This document shows positions 18,698 to 26,379 of a stretch of DNA of 48,672 nt, piece by piece; position 1 is the first letter of the stretch, and every line of letters begins with the position of its first letter. A model generated the notes under the pieces. It was not told where the DNA came from. It searched no databases and was given only the letters and a program-made list of their open reading frames with translations. The DNA comes from a virus. The position numbers were made by a program, and so were the translations under genes. The DNA lies in the IMG/VR virus record IMGVR_UViG_3300044971_004043, positions 1-48,672 of that record; one strand, given 5' to 3'.

Positions 18698-19336
18698 ATG
18701 GCACGCGAAAAGAAATTAGTCGATAAAGTTCAGGCACTTGCAATGGCCAGAGAAATTGGCTGCACTGGTGCGCATCTTTCCGCAGACGGAAACTGGATGC
18801 CATGCGAGACAATGGAAGAAATGGAGAGAATCTCCAATATTGCGGAAACATCGAAATGGAGAACAGTTGTCCCCGGTTACAGCCCTAAGAAAAAACGCGA
18901 GATGGGTAAGAGGAAAAAGAAAAGAAGTGATTGGGAGAACCTCCGCGAAGCCCCAATAATGGGCATAGCTACACTCCCTGGCGGTGGACTCGTGTCGGCA
19001 ACTTCTTTTGGTGGCAAATCAGTCGGCCCAGAATATATCCGCGAGACAGACATGGATGTATTTATGGACCCAGAGTCAGCTAGGGCTCGTTCAAGACAGC
19101 TTGGGTGCATCGGCATTAGTAGGCGGGTCAGCAAAAATGGACGCTCGGTATGGATGCCGTGCAGCAACATGACGGATTATGCAAACAGGGCTGGCTCAAC
19201 GGCCCTTGGTAGACGAAATATCTCCAAAAGAAGAGACAATGAAACCAGGGAAGCAGTTCGGGTTGTTCTTTCAGAACGAGGAAATAAGCCCGTAAAACGC
19301 AAGTCAAGCATCCCTGAAGAACTAAGGCACAAGTAG
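18698..19336 (+). CDS. Basic protein with a duplicated GCxG...WMPC motif
   Basis: 212 aa, 2 nt after the preceding gene. Two copies of one small motif are visible: REIGCTG...GNWMPCETM near the N-terminus and RQLGCIG...SVWMPCSNM in the C-terminal half. Each has a Gly-Cys pair, about 12-15 residues, then Trp-Met-Pro-Cys. Paired cysteines suggest a small metal- or disulfide-stabilised hairpin. The linker is Lys/Arg-rich. This is the last gene before the capsid promoter. Function unknown; a head-associated role is inferred from position. Confidence 0.55.
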   Translation: MAREKKLVDKVQALAMAREIGCTGAHLSADGNWMPCETMEEMERISNIAETSKWRTVVPGYSPKKKREMGKRKKKRSDWENLREAPIMGIATLPGGGLVSATSFGGKSVGPEYIRETDMDVFMDPESARARSRQLGCIGISRRVSKNGRSVWMPCSNMTDYANRAGSTALGRRNISKRRDNETREAVRVVLSERGNKPVKRKSSIPEELRHK

Positions 19337-19350
19337 CAGTAAAAAAACTA

Positions 19351-19378
19351 TTTACACACTTTAATGGCAAAACATAAT
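19351..19378 (+). promoter_or_regulatory. Candidate promoter for the major capsid gene
   Basis: TTTACA (19351-19356) and CATAAT (19373-19378) are separated by 16 nt in the 166-nt gap upstream of the capsid gene. The leader would be about 115 nt. A strong separate promoter would fit the need for capsid excess. The gap otherwise holds only short, weak hairpins. Confidence 0.45.
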
Positions 19379-19502
19379 TAGTTCCACTAAATGATGTCAA
19401 TCATCTGTTATTTTTGATTATTAGCAGGGCTGGGTGCTTACCTAAGCCATCCGCTGAAAAGCAATTAATCCAACCCTTCAACTTCAATAAGAGGTAAACA
19501 CA

Positions 19503-20864
19503 ATGTCGGAAGACAAAGCCCGCATCTCAGAGCTCCAGTCAGCTCTAAGAACCAAAATGGACGAGAATAAGGCAATTGCCGACTCGTTCCGCGTTGAGGA
19601 CGGCACAGTAGTCGTCTCCTCAGACCAGAAGACAGCGTTCGACAAGAACATGCGCGACATCAAAGAAATCAAGTCGCTTCTTTCGGACCTTCAGACCATC
19701 GAAAACGTTGACAGCTGGTCAAATCAGCCAGCAGGTGACTCGGTTTCTTCAGCCTATGCTGCTGCTGCCGCTGACCTCACCCAGTTGACATCACGTGAAA
19801 TCAAGAGCATCGGCCAGATGTTCCTTGAGTCAGCTGAGTTCAAGGCCCTCAACGGTGGACGTAATGGCGCAAACATGGCCGCTCCATGGCAGGTGAAGGC
19901 TTCCCTCACCAGCTTCTCAGGTGGTTACAACGTCAAGGACGTCTTCTCAGGTATGCCAAGCGGTGACATCACCACTGGCCTTGGTTCAGTTCAGCGTGAC
20001 GCAATCGTTACTCCTCCAATGCGTACCAAGCGCGTTCGTGACCTTTTCCCGGTCCGTCGCACAAACGCAGCGGTTATCGAGTACTTCCGTCAGCTCGGGT
20101 TCACCACACTTGAGGCTGGTCATGGCGTAAACAACGCTGCGACAGTTGCAGAGCGTGGAACCGGCGCAGCGAGCGCGACCTTCGGCATCAAGCCACAGTC
20201 GTCATTCGCTTTCGTTGGCGAGCAGGCTCCAGTGCGCACACTCGCACACTGGGAAGCAGCACACCGCAACGTTCTTGCCGATGAGCCACAGCTGCGCTCA
20301 ATCATCGACAACGAGCTAATGTACGGTCTGCGTCTCCTCGAAGACAACCAGATTCTGAACGGTGACGGAACCGGCGAGAACCTTCTCGGCGTGCTCAACA
20401 CACCAAACATTCAGGAATACGCATGGTCAGATGGAGAAACCGCTCCAGTTGCTGACACCAAGGCTGACGCAATTCGTCGTGCTGCTACCCTCTCGTTCCT
20501 GGCTTACTACGAGCCAAGCGGTGTTGTTCTACACCCGAACGACTGGGAAGACATCGAACTGACGAAGGACGAGCAGGGTCAGTACCTAATCGCAGTTTCG
20601 GTTGCGATGGGTGGTGAGCCAAAGGTCTGGCGCATGCCGCTGGTGGACACCCCAGCCATCGATGAGGGCACTGCTCTTGTTGGTGCCTTCGGTACCGGCG
20701 CTCAGTTGTACGACCGCGAGGAAGCCAGCATCCGTATTTCGGAACAGCACTCAGACTTCTTCGTACGCAACGCCATCGTCATCTTGGCCGAGCAGCGCCT
20801 AGCCCTAGCGGTGAAGCGTCCAGAGGCCTTCGTGAAGGTGTCATTCGACAGCGCACCTGTCTGA
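19503..20864 (+). CDS. Major capsid protein, HK97 fold
   Basis: 453 aa. The N-terminal 110-140 residues are charged and helical like an HK97 delta (scaffold) domain. The mature-fold part follows: IVTPPMRTKRVRDLFP (N-arm), LNGDGTGENLLGVLN (a hallmark of the HK97-type capsid family), VLHPNDWEDIELTKDEQG and a C-terminal strand with FVRNAIVILAEQRLALAV. It forms the icosahedral shell. Two short motifs, SFSG (19911-19922) and VFSG (19941-19952), sit roughly 20-30 residues before the N-arm strand, where HK97 gp5 is cut. They resemble the motifs in the giant proteins. AGAGG precedes the ATG by about 9 nt. GC-rich, C-ending codons are more frequent here than in neighbours, consistent with high expression. 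Confidence 0.93.
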   Translation: MSEDKARISELQSALRTKMDENKAIADSFRVEDGTVVVSSDQKTAFDKNMRDIKEIKSLLSDLQTIENVDSWSNQPAGDSVSSAYAAAAADLTQLTSREIKSIGQMFLESAEFKALNGGRNGANMAAPWQVKASLTSFSGGYNVKDVFSGMPSGDITTGLGSVQRDAIVTPPMRTKRVRDLFPVRRTNAAVIEYFRQLGFTTLEAGHGVNNAATVAERGTGAASATFGIKPQSSFAFVGEQAPVRTLAHWEAAHRNVLADEPQLRSIIDNELMYGLRLLEDNQILNGDGTGENLLGVLNTPNIQEYAWSDGETAPVADTKADAIRRAATLSFLAYYEPSGVVLHPNDWEDIELTKDEQGQYLIAVSVAMGGEPKVWRMPLVDTPAIDEGTALVGAFGTGAQLYDREEASIRISEQHSDFFVRNAIVILAEQRLALAVKRPEAFVKVSFDSAPV

Positions 20865-20894
20865 TAACGACCAACGCGTAGCAACGCAAGAGAG

Positions 20895-20936
20895 AACCCT
20901 GGGGCAACGGGAAACCGGAACCCCAGGGTTCTTTTC
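20895..20936 (+). terminator. Rho-independent terminator after the capsid gene
   Basis: A perfect 10-bp stem (aaccctgggg, 20895-20904, with ccccagggtt, 20921-20930) is followed by cttttc. It closes the head operon. Confidence 0.88.
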
Positions 20937-20958
20937 TATCTACAAACAACTTTCATGG

Positions 20959-20964
20959 GATAAT
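20959..20964 (+). promoter_or_regulatory. -10 box (extended) for a likely leaderless gene
   Basis: GATAAT is preceded by TGG (extended -10 pattern). The ATG at 20973 lies 8 nt downstream, so transcription would begin at or next to the start codon. Confidence 0.5.
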
Positions 20965-20972
20965 GTAGCTAT

Positions 20973-21797
20973 ATGGATGAAACCAATAACGAGAATCTTG
21001 ACTCCCTCTTTGAGCAGCTTCTTAATATTTCTGACGCCATAGACGTCGAAGAAGAACTTGCCCTAATTGCTGAGCAGTCAATAGTCGAACTAAAGAGCGA
21101 TTCAATGATGCCGATATTCGATGAATACTACGGTGGGAAAATCTTAAATGACTGCATTGAAGGCAAGGCAGCCAAGAAAAGACTCAAAGACCCCAAGGGT
21201 GGTCTCACTGCTGCTGGGCGCGCCTACTTCAAGCGCAAAGAAGGGGCAAACCTAAAACCCGGAGTAATGGGGCCAGCAAATACTCCAGAAAAGATGAGAA
21301 GGAAGGGCTCCTTCCTAACACGCTTCTTCACGAATCCATCCGGGCCAATGGTTGACGAAAAAGGTAGAGCTACAAGGCTTGCGCTCTCTGCCGCAGCATG
21401 GGGTGAACCAGTACCCAAAAATATGGAAGATGCAGCAAAGCTTGCAGCAAAGGGGAGAAGACTTCTTGAGCGTTATAGTAAGGTTAAGAAGAAGTCAGAA
21501 AATCCCGAAGAATTTAGTTTGTCAATATTTAGCTCGACACAAAGAAAATCGGCTGACCACAGTATTCATGATACGGACCTCACCGGTATTGGTGTAATTA
21601 GTGAACTCTATACCCCGGAAGAGCTAGTTACAGACGAATCGGTAACCACACTTCGCGATGAGACCAGGAAAGCAATGTTGATGCTTTCCCCATCTTTTAT
21701 GAAAGGCGACCGAATGTTTGCTGGTGACGAATCCGTCATGGCCAGAATGAACAGGGCGTCACGACAAATGGCTAAAGCGAGAAAAGCTAAGCGCTAA
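20973..21797 (+). CDS. DUF6321-like phage protein
   Basis: 274 aa. The central block from about residue 73 (KGGLTAAGRAYFKRKEGANL, then KMRRKGSFLTRFFTNPSGPM, then ALSAAAWGEPVP, then LAAKGRRLLERY) has the signature I associate with DUF6321, a small family common in phages and some environmental bacteria. Its biochemical role is not known. The N-terminus is acidic and helical; the C-terminal third is basic. It has its own -10 box and follows the capsid terminator, so it is regulated apart from the head operon. No ribosome-binding site precedes the ATG, consistent with a leaderless transcript. Confidence 0.7.
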   Translation: MDETNNENLDSLFEQLLNISDAIDVEEELALIAEQSIVELKSDSMMPIFDEYYGGKILNDCIEGKAAKKRLKDPKGGLTAAGRAYFKRKEGANLKPGVMGPANTPEKMRRKGSFLTRFFTNPSGPMVDEKGRATRLALSAAAWGEPVPKNMEDAAKLAAKGRRLLERYSKVKKKSENPEEFSLSIFSSTQRKSADHSIHDTDLTGIGVISELYTPEELVTDESVTTLRDETRKAMLMLSPSFMKGDRMFAGDESVMARMNRASRQMAKARKAKR

Positions 21798-22156
21798 TTA
21801 GTTTTCGCGTGCTCATTACATAGCGTCTTGATGTAGCCAGAGTTCCTGGTTGCCCCAGGAGAACCACAGAGCTCGCATGTCGAAGAAGACATCTTTTCAT
21901 ATTTAGAAACAACCCCACACATCTGCTTGTAAAGAGATGGGTTACTAGAAGAAAAGTAATACCTGAGTGTTCCAAATTTCTCTTTAATCTGGGCAATCGT
22001 ATACTCGTCATCTATTGTTTTTAACTCCTGATGGCAGTTGGCGATAATTTCATTCCACCCATGCTCGCAATCTATTATTGCGGGAAAACCAGACTGGAAC
22101 CGGGACAATATATCCTTAAAGTCACCAAGTCTCTCTGTTGGTTCGAATTCAGCCAT
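21794..22156 (-). CDS. Conserved small protein with C-terminal zinc-site motif
   Basis: The start at 22156 (MAEFEPTERL) is preferred over 22171 because a TACAAT box ends 6 nt upstream, as in other leaderless genes here. About 120 aa. Visible segments are EHGWNEIIANCHQEL, YTIAQIKEKFGTLRYY and a C-terminal CELCGSPGATRN...TLCNEH, a plausible Cys3His zinc finger. I recall similar small proteins in many phages and in bacteria but know no function. It overlaps the convergent DUF6321-like gene by 4 nt. Confidence 0.65.
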   Translation of the reverse strand: MAEFEPTERLGDFKDILSRFQSGFPAIIDCEHGWNEIIANCHQELKTIDDEYTIAQIKEKFGTLRYYFSSSNPSLYKQMCGVVSKYEKMSSSTCELCGSPGATRNSGYIKTLCNEHAKTN

Positions 22157-22162
22157 CCGAAC

Positions 22163-22168
22163 ATTGTA
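22163..22168 (-). promoter_or_regulatory. -10 box of a leaderless promoter
   Basis: TACAAT on the minus strand; the ATG at 22156 begins after a 6-nt gap. No clear -35. Confidence 0.4.
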
Positions 22169-22188
22169 CACCTTATACGGTATTTATT

Positions 22189-22264
22189 TGGCTGGCGAGG
22201 CAGGGCTCGAACCTGCGACCAAAGGATTAACAGTCCTCCGCTCTGCCAACTGAGCTACTCGCCA
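22189..22264 (-). tRNA. tRNA-Asn (GTT)
   Basis: The full cloverleaf is visible. Acceptor TGGCGAG pairs with CTCGCCA, the anticodon loop CTGTTAA carries GTT, the T-arm has GGTTCGAGCC, and discriminator G plus CCA appear to be encoded. Confidence 0.95.
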
Positions 22265-22283
22265 ATGATTGAATACTACCTTG

Positions 22284-22364
22284 TGGGCTAGGCGGGATTT
22301 GAACCCGCATCCCTTTCGGGAGAGGATTTTAAGTCCTCCGTGTATGCCATTCCACCACTAGCCC
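22284..22364 (-). tRNA. tRNA-Leu (TAA)
   Basis: Type II tRNA. Acceptor GGGCTAG pairs with CTAGCCC, the D-arm has GTGGAATGG, the anticodon loop CTTAAAA carries TAA, the variable arm is tcccgaaaggga, and the T-arm is GCGGGTTCAAATCCCGC. It reads UUA, a frequent codon here. Confidence 0.94.
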
Positions 22365-22402
22365 CCTGCTGCTGGGCTACGCACCCCACGCTGTCAAAAT
22401 GG

Positions 22403-22475
22403 CGCGTCGGGCAGGACTCGAACCTGCAATCGACAGATTAGAAGTCTGTTGCCTTATCCATTTGGCCACCGACGC
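22403..22475 (-). tRNA. tRNA-Arg (TCT)
   Basis: Acceptor GCGTCGG pairs with CCGACGC and the anticodon loop CTTCTAA carries TCT. It decodes AGA, which is abundant in the phage genes. Confidence 0.95.
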
Positions 22476-22483
22476 ATTTGTTG

Positions 22484-22520
22484 GTGGCCACCCCGAGTTC
22501 GTACTTTTCGGGGTGGCCAC
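22484..22520 (-). terminator. Strong 13-bp hairpin between the reductase gene and tRNA-Arg
   Basis: gtggccaccccga (22484-22496) pairs perfectly with tcggggtggccac (22508-22520). There is no T-run on either side, so it may be a processing or pausing structure and not a classical terminator. Confidence 0.45.
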
Positions 22521-22526
22521 TTACAA

Positions 22527-24452
22527 TCACTTTACCGGGCAGGCTCCAGTTGCGCAATTCTCTAAATCGAACTCTGCGTCAAACTTGCTCTGGACCAAAG
22601 GTAGGTCGAAATTAATCTTCGAAACAGTCTTCGTGTATTGCTCTTCCGTAATTTCCTCATATGGAGGTAGGGCAAAGTTGTGGTCACTATGCAAGAGGAA
22701 CGAAACAGATTTTACGCCTTTGTCATAGTTCTGGCTCAACCATGACTTGATGTCATCAAGCTCTTCTTTACGGTAATAAACAGTCACAGAAACTGCATTA
22801 TCTGCCCACTGTGTCTGCATTTTCTTAACCCACTCAAGCTGCTCGATTGCTGTCATATCTTTTGCGAGAACTGAACCCTCTGGTGACATGCAAGGGAATT
22901 CAACAACGAAACGCGTATGGTCCTCACGCCCATCAAGGCCGACGTCCCACTGAACCTTGTATCCACGCTTGCGGCATGCCTCAACCAATGGGTCAGAGGC
23001 ACCGAACCGAACACGACGAATGTAGTGACTAGCGAAAGCTGGGTGAATTCCAGGAGTAACCCCAGGCAGCAGAGAAAGTGTGCCGGATGGCTGAACCGTC
23101 GTTATTCTGACTGACTCAGGGAAACCATTCTTTGCTGAATATTCCTTATCGATATCGCGCAAATATTGATAAGTGCCGTCGAGCCATGACAACTGCTTCT
23201 CCGTTGACTGAAGAACTCCAGTGATGCTCTGCCCAAGACGAGCGTTCTGACGAACAATCGAAGTTGTCTTCTCATATGGATAGGGCAGACGCGTGATGTG
23301 CTTCTGTGTCATGTAAAGCAAACGAGCAATGCTGTGCAACTGCTTCTCTGATGTGATATTCGGAAGGAAAACCGTTGCTAGATTGCACGACTCGCCGTCC
23401 CCAAGGGCAATTTCGGCACAAGGGTTGAAGCCCTCGATTGTTGGGTCTGGACGCTTCTCTCCAAGACGTCCATACGTGCGAGCAAGTTTTCTGTTTACCA
23501 AACCGTATGGTTCACCAGAACCGTCATAACCCTTCCATAGCTCGGAGGGGATTTCATTCCAGCCATCCGCGTAGAGGGAGTTGTTGCTGTTTGCTCTCCA
23601 TGCCGGAATGGAACCAGACGCCCAGTTTTTGGCTCGGAGAAACAAAACGTCATCTGGGTCACCCATTGAAATCTGAGCCGAGCGGCGAGATGAACCAGAG
23701 ACAACAATGCGCCCGATGATGTTGCAAATATCTAGCACGTCAACAGAGCGAAGTTTCTTGCCAACACGGTTGTCTAGCACTTTACAGATATCTGCTATTC
23801 CATCAATGAGCGCGCCAGGTCCGCTGGCAGTTCCACCAAACGTTTTGAGTGGTGCTCCAAATTCGCGAACCAGAATCGTGGAGTATGAGAATGACTTACC
23901 GGTGTCAAAGTATGACTTTAGTACGCCGTGAAGAAGGCGACGCCAACCGGTTCGTGAGTCCGGAACAATGATGTCCGCATCATTAGTGCGTTCATGCGTA
24001 ATCGTTACACCTGTCTTGATTTTTGGCAGGTCATGAATCTTGGAGCGCTCAACAGAGAATCCAACACCACCGCCAAGCATGAGCATGTCAAACAAGAACT
24101 CAAAATCCTCGATTGTTTCAACGTTTACGAAATAACAGTTATTGAGCGATGCTCCACCAAACTTCTTAACCATAGGTGTTCCAAGTTGCCACAATGCTCG
24201 TCCGCTCATTGAGCAACGAAGGTTGTACATGTGGTCAAAAAGTTCTTCAGCTTCTTTTTGTGTGTAGGGGACTCCAATTTCAATTGCGCCATTTATAACG
24301 CGCTGGATTGTGTCAGCCCAGGTTTCGAGTGTTCCATCTTCTTTGGTGCGGCTATACGTACGGAGAAAAACAATCTCCCCCATGCCATTAAAACCCCAAG
24401 GTATTGGCTTGCCGTTATAGGTGTTTACAAATTCGTCGCTAATTACGCTCAT
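22527..24452 (-). CDS. Adenosylcobalamin-dependent (class II) ribonucleoside-triphosphate reductase
   Basis: 641 aa, the length of monomeric class II reductases. Radical-site signatures are present: LNNCYFVNVET with the first active-site Cys, FNPCAEIALGDGESCNLA with the thiyl-radical Cys and Glu, and the C-terminal CATGACPVK pair that is re-reduced by thioredoxin. It converts ribonucleotides to deoxyribonucleotides using vitamin B12 coenzyme and needs no NrdB partner or oxygen. A thioredoxin gene at 36255 could supply the electrons. The ATG is preceded by a weak GCGAAAGA. The gene lies upstream of three tRNA genes on the same strand, separated by a hairpin. With ThyX and dCMP deaminase it forms the dNTP supply set of the phage. 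Confidence 0.93.
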   Translation of the reverse strand: MSVISDEFVNTYNGKPIPWGFNGMGEIVFLRTYSRTKEDGTLETWADTIQRVINGAIEIGVPYTQKEAEELFDHMYNLRCSMSGRALWQLGTPMVKKFGGASLNNCYFVNVETIEDFEFLFDMLMLGGGVGFSVERSKIHDLPKIKTGVTITHERTNDADIIVPDSRTGWRRLLHGVLKSYFDTGKSFSYSTILVREFGAPLKTFGGTASGPGALIDGIADICKVLDNRVGKKLRSVDVLDICNIIGRIVVSGSSRRSAQISMGDPDDVLFLRAKNWASGSIPAWRANSNNSLYADGWNEIPSELWKGYDGSGEPYGLVNRKLARTYGRLGEKRPDPTIEGFNPCAEIALGDGESCNLATVFLPNITSEKQLHSIARLLYMTQKHITRLPYPYEKTTSIVRQNARLGQSITGVLQSTEKQLSWLDGTYQYLRDIDKEYSAKNGFPESVRITTVQPSGTLSLLPGVTPGIHPAFASHYIRRVRFGASDPLVEACRKRGYKVQWDVGLDGREDHTRFVVEFPCMSPEGSVLAKDMTAIEQLEWVKKMQTQWADNAVSVTVYYRKEELDDIKSWLSQNYDKGVKSVSFLLHSDHNFALPPYEEITEEQYTKTVSKINFDLPLVQSKFDAEFDLENCATGACPVK

Positions 24453-24543
24453 TTTTATCTTTCGCTTGCTAGGTGTTCAACAGTGGAACACCGAGTGTAG
24501 CGCAAGAATGAATAGTGAAAAAGTCGAGGGACTATAGTAATTT

Positions 24544-24870
24544 TTAAATGAGTCCTAGATTTTTTGCTTCCTCAAGGGGTATGTGTTTCCCCTTCTTGTG
24601 GATAAGTATCCGCGTCACTAAACCGGGCGCAATTTGACGCTCTTCGTAATAATCTTCTTCAACATAAAAAGTCAGTTTTTTATCCAGGGTTGAATTTGTA
24701 TTGAACCCCCAAATAGTTTCTGGCGGACCAGAATCCCCGGTGCAGTCACCAGTTGGGTGACCACAAACAAGACATGGCTTCCTAGCCGCCCTCAAATACG
24801 GGATGCCATGAATCTCCCCAGACTCGGATTCCTCCCCCCCAAAGGCAGGGCTATCGTAGAATGCTCCCAT
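24544..24870 (-). CDS. Hypothetical small protein with CLVCGHPTGDC motif
   Basis: The start at 24870 (MGAFYDSP) is chosen because TATAAT ends 9 nt upstream; an ATG at 24891 is also in frame. About 108 aa. The region PCLVCGHPTGDCTGD looks like a Cys/His metal site. A proline-glycine loop and a beta-rich segment with many acidic residues (YVEEDYYEERQI) follow, and it ends in a helix resembling a small peptide-binding or winged segment. I recall similar proteins only from actinophages. Function unknown. Confidence 0.6.
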   Translation of the reverse strand: MGAFYDSPAFGGEESESGEIHGIPYLRAARKPCLVCGHPTGDCTGDSGPPETIWGFNTNSTLDKKLTFYVEEDYYEERQIAPGLVTRILIHKKGKHIPLEEAKNLGLI

Positions 24871-24879
24871 AGTCAATAA

Positions 24880-24885
24880 ATTATA
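24880..24885 (-). promoter_or_regulatory. -10 box TATAAT of a likely leaderless promoter
   Basis: Perfect TATAAT on the minus strand. The ATG at 24870 starts after a 9-nt gap. The box overlaps the stop codon region of the upstream gene. Confidence 0.55.
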
Positions 24886-25522
24886 CGTCAAAAAATTCTT
24901 GCATTAGAAAGCCGATTTCATTTATTTCATCCCTGACTTGCACCAAGTGGGCCGACGTAACCTCTTCTACTGGCTGCACCATGAGTGACCTGCGAATCAT
25001 GGTTGGGTATTTGGCGTTCTTGATGTGGGAGTCGGCCTTTTCTGGATAAACCAAAATGTCGTTCCACATTACGTTTTTCCCAACACCCATCCTGTATGGT
25101 GCGGCAACCATTGACACTGGACTAATCCTTCCACCATCATCTAGTCCGGCGTGCATGACGGTGAGGCACTCCATGACTGGTTTTGTTGGGTCCACGAAGG
25201 CCTCGGCAAGGTCGGTGTCCCCAGTGGCCGCCCTGTCCAGGGAGCAGTAGCCCTCAGAAACCATGGTTATCGCCGTAATCCACCAATACTGCCTAAGGAT
25301 GCTACATAGGTTCATGGACGCGGCAAATCGGTCCTCTTTGTCGCTCTTGGAGAGGGATTCTCCCATCTGGCAAATCAGCCCCAAACTGTCTCCCACCCAT
25401 CCTAAAAAATGGACAGCCAGCTCCTCGCCAACACCGTGTTCCTTGACAGCCTCATCCTTGGCCATCTGTCCAGATGTTAGGGCGAGGGCCATCTTACTTA
25501 TTTCACTGACGTACTCCTGCAC
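24881..25522 (-). CDS. Hypothetical helical protein (213 aa)
   Basis: It starts at a GTG (25522) with TAGTAT ending 6 nt upstream and no ribosome-binding site. The protein is mostly helical, with Trp/aromatic clusters (YWWITAITMVSEGY) and a conserved-looking segment MHAGLDDGGRISPVSMVA. No catalytic motif is recognised. It is divergently arranged with the histone-like gene, sharing a 96-nt promoter region. It could be an early regulator or host-takeover protein, but nothing in the sequence decides this. Confidence 0.6.
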   Translation of the reverse strand: MQEYVSEISKMALALTSGQMAKDEAVKEHGVGEELAVHFLGWVGDSLGLICQMGESLSKSDKEDRFAASMNLCSILRQYWWITAITMVSEGYCSLDRAATGDTDLAEAFVDPTKPVMECLTVMHAGLDDGGRISPVSMVAAPYRMGVGKNVMWNDILVYPEKADSHIKNAKYPTMIRRSLMVQPVEEVTSAHLVQVRDEINEIGFLMQEFFDV

Positions 25523-25528
25523 AGAAAG

Positions 25529-25534
25529 ATACTA
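25529..25534 (-). promoter_or_regulatory. -10 box TAGTAT (minus) of the divergent promoter pair
   Basis: TAGTAT on the minus strand, 6 nt before the GTG at 25522. The same hexamer occurs on the plus strand at 25606. Confidence 0.45.
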
Positions 25535-25605
25535 AATCCCCTTTTAAAATTTTTCCGTAAATACTTAATCGACGAATATTTGCAGACAACAGCACTCTTG
25601 TGTAT

Positions 25606-25611
25606 TAGTAT
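25606..25611 (+). promoter_or_regulatory. -10 box TAGTAT (plus) of the divergent promoter pair
   Basis: TAGTAT on the plus strand, 7 nt before the ATG at 25619, giving a leaderless layout. No convincing -35 was seen. Confidence 0.45.
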
Positions 25612-25618
25612 TTCCGGC

Positions 25619-25924
25619 ATGGCCAATGACAAAAAACCAGCAAAAAAGACAGCAGCCCCAAAGAAAGCTGCACAGAAAAAAGCCCCAGTAAAGAAGGCTG
25701 CTCCGGCAAAGAAGGCTGCTCCGGCAAAGAAGGCTGCAGCATCCAAAACTTCAGCAACCCCCAAGACGGTGGAAAACGTTTCTTTTGAGGCTTCCATTGC
25801 TCCCGTGACACACAGCAAGCCAATCATTCAAAATAACATCATTCAAAATAAGATGATTGAACAAACCACCCCAGCGAAGCCAGCAAAAAAGCGCTCACTG
25901 TTTAGCCGACTCTTCGGTCGCTAA
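25619..25924 (+). CDS. Histone H1-like Lys/Ala/Pro-rich protein
   Basis: 101 aa. The N-terminal half consists of KKAAPAK-type repeats like the tails of H1-like and bacterial histone-like proteins that bind DNA through charge. The DNA here shows an 18-nt tandem repeat (around 25696-25735). The C-terminal half is Asn/Ile-rich with a repeated IIQN, and the end is a basic KKRSLFSRLFGR, which could be amphipathic. Start at MANDKK, just after a -10 box, so probably strongly transcribed. Likely roles are DNA compaction or interaction with the host nucleoid; low complexity prevents a family assignment. Confidence 0.65.
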   Translation: MANDKKPAKKTAAPKKAAQKKAPVKKAAPAKKAAPAKKAAASKTSATPKTVENVSFEASIAPVTHSKPIIQNNIIQNKMIEQTTPAKPAKKRSLFSRLFGR

Positions 25925-25932
25925 AAAAATAC

Positions 25933-26343
25933 ATGACCACGGAGCGAAGAAAAGCTCCAAGACGGTCTGTCACAAAAATTGAGAGAGCTGGTTCTTGGGG
26001 TAACGTCATCTACAGACACTTTCTCTCCTGTGGTCACGTCGAGGAGCGCAAACGTGCGGCTTCAACGCCAGAACTTGCGTGCACGTGGTGTCCCAAGGCT
26101 GAACAAAAAGAACAAGAGATAAAGGCGCTTTCACGCCCTGGGATACTTGTTGCCTACGAGCCAAATCTTGCCGACCAAGAATTAAAAATAGAATCATCGA
26201 GAGCCGCAATAGCACAGAGACTCGGTGTCCCACTTGATGCTGTAGATATTGCCTCAGAAGATATTGCTGGCGAACTGATTATCAGGAGCGCAACTATTTA
26301 CTTATCTGCACGAGATGTAGCAAGGATTGTTGACAGCAGGTAG
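25933..26343 (+). CDS. Hypothetical protein with possible zinc site
   Basis: 136 aa, 8 nt after the histone-like gene. The N-terminus is Arg/Lys-rich (TTERRKAPRR). Then FLSCGHVEERK and ACTWCPKAEQ provide Cys-His and Cys-x2-Cys spacing that could bind zinc. The second half has helices and short strands (RLGVPLDAVDI, ATIYLSARDVARIV). I do not recognise the family. It sits in the early-type block next to WhiB and may be regulatory. Confidence 0.55.
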   Translation: MTTERRKAPRRSVTKIERAGSWGNVIYRHFLSCGHVEERKRAASTPELACTWCPKAEQKEQEIKALSRPGILVAYEPNLADQELKIESSRAAIAQRLGVPLDAVDIASEDIAGELIIRSATIYLSARDVARIVDSR

Positions 26344-26379
26344 CATTCACAAACAGGTTGAACTGAACATGGAGGGGCA

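Noticed and set aside
22399-22728. Plus-strand open frame over tRNA-Arg and the end of the reductase gene
   Set aside because: It reads through a tRNA and the reverse strand of a conserved gene.
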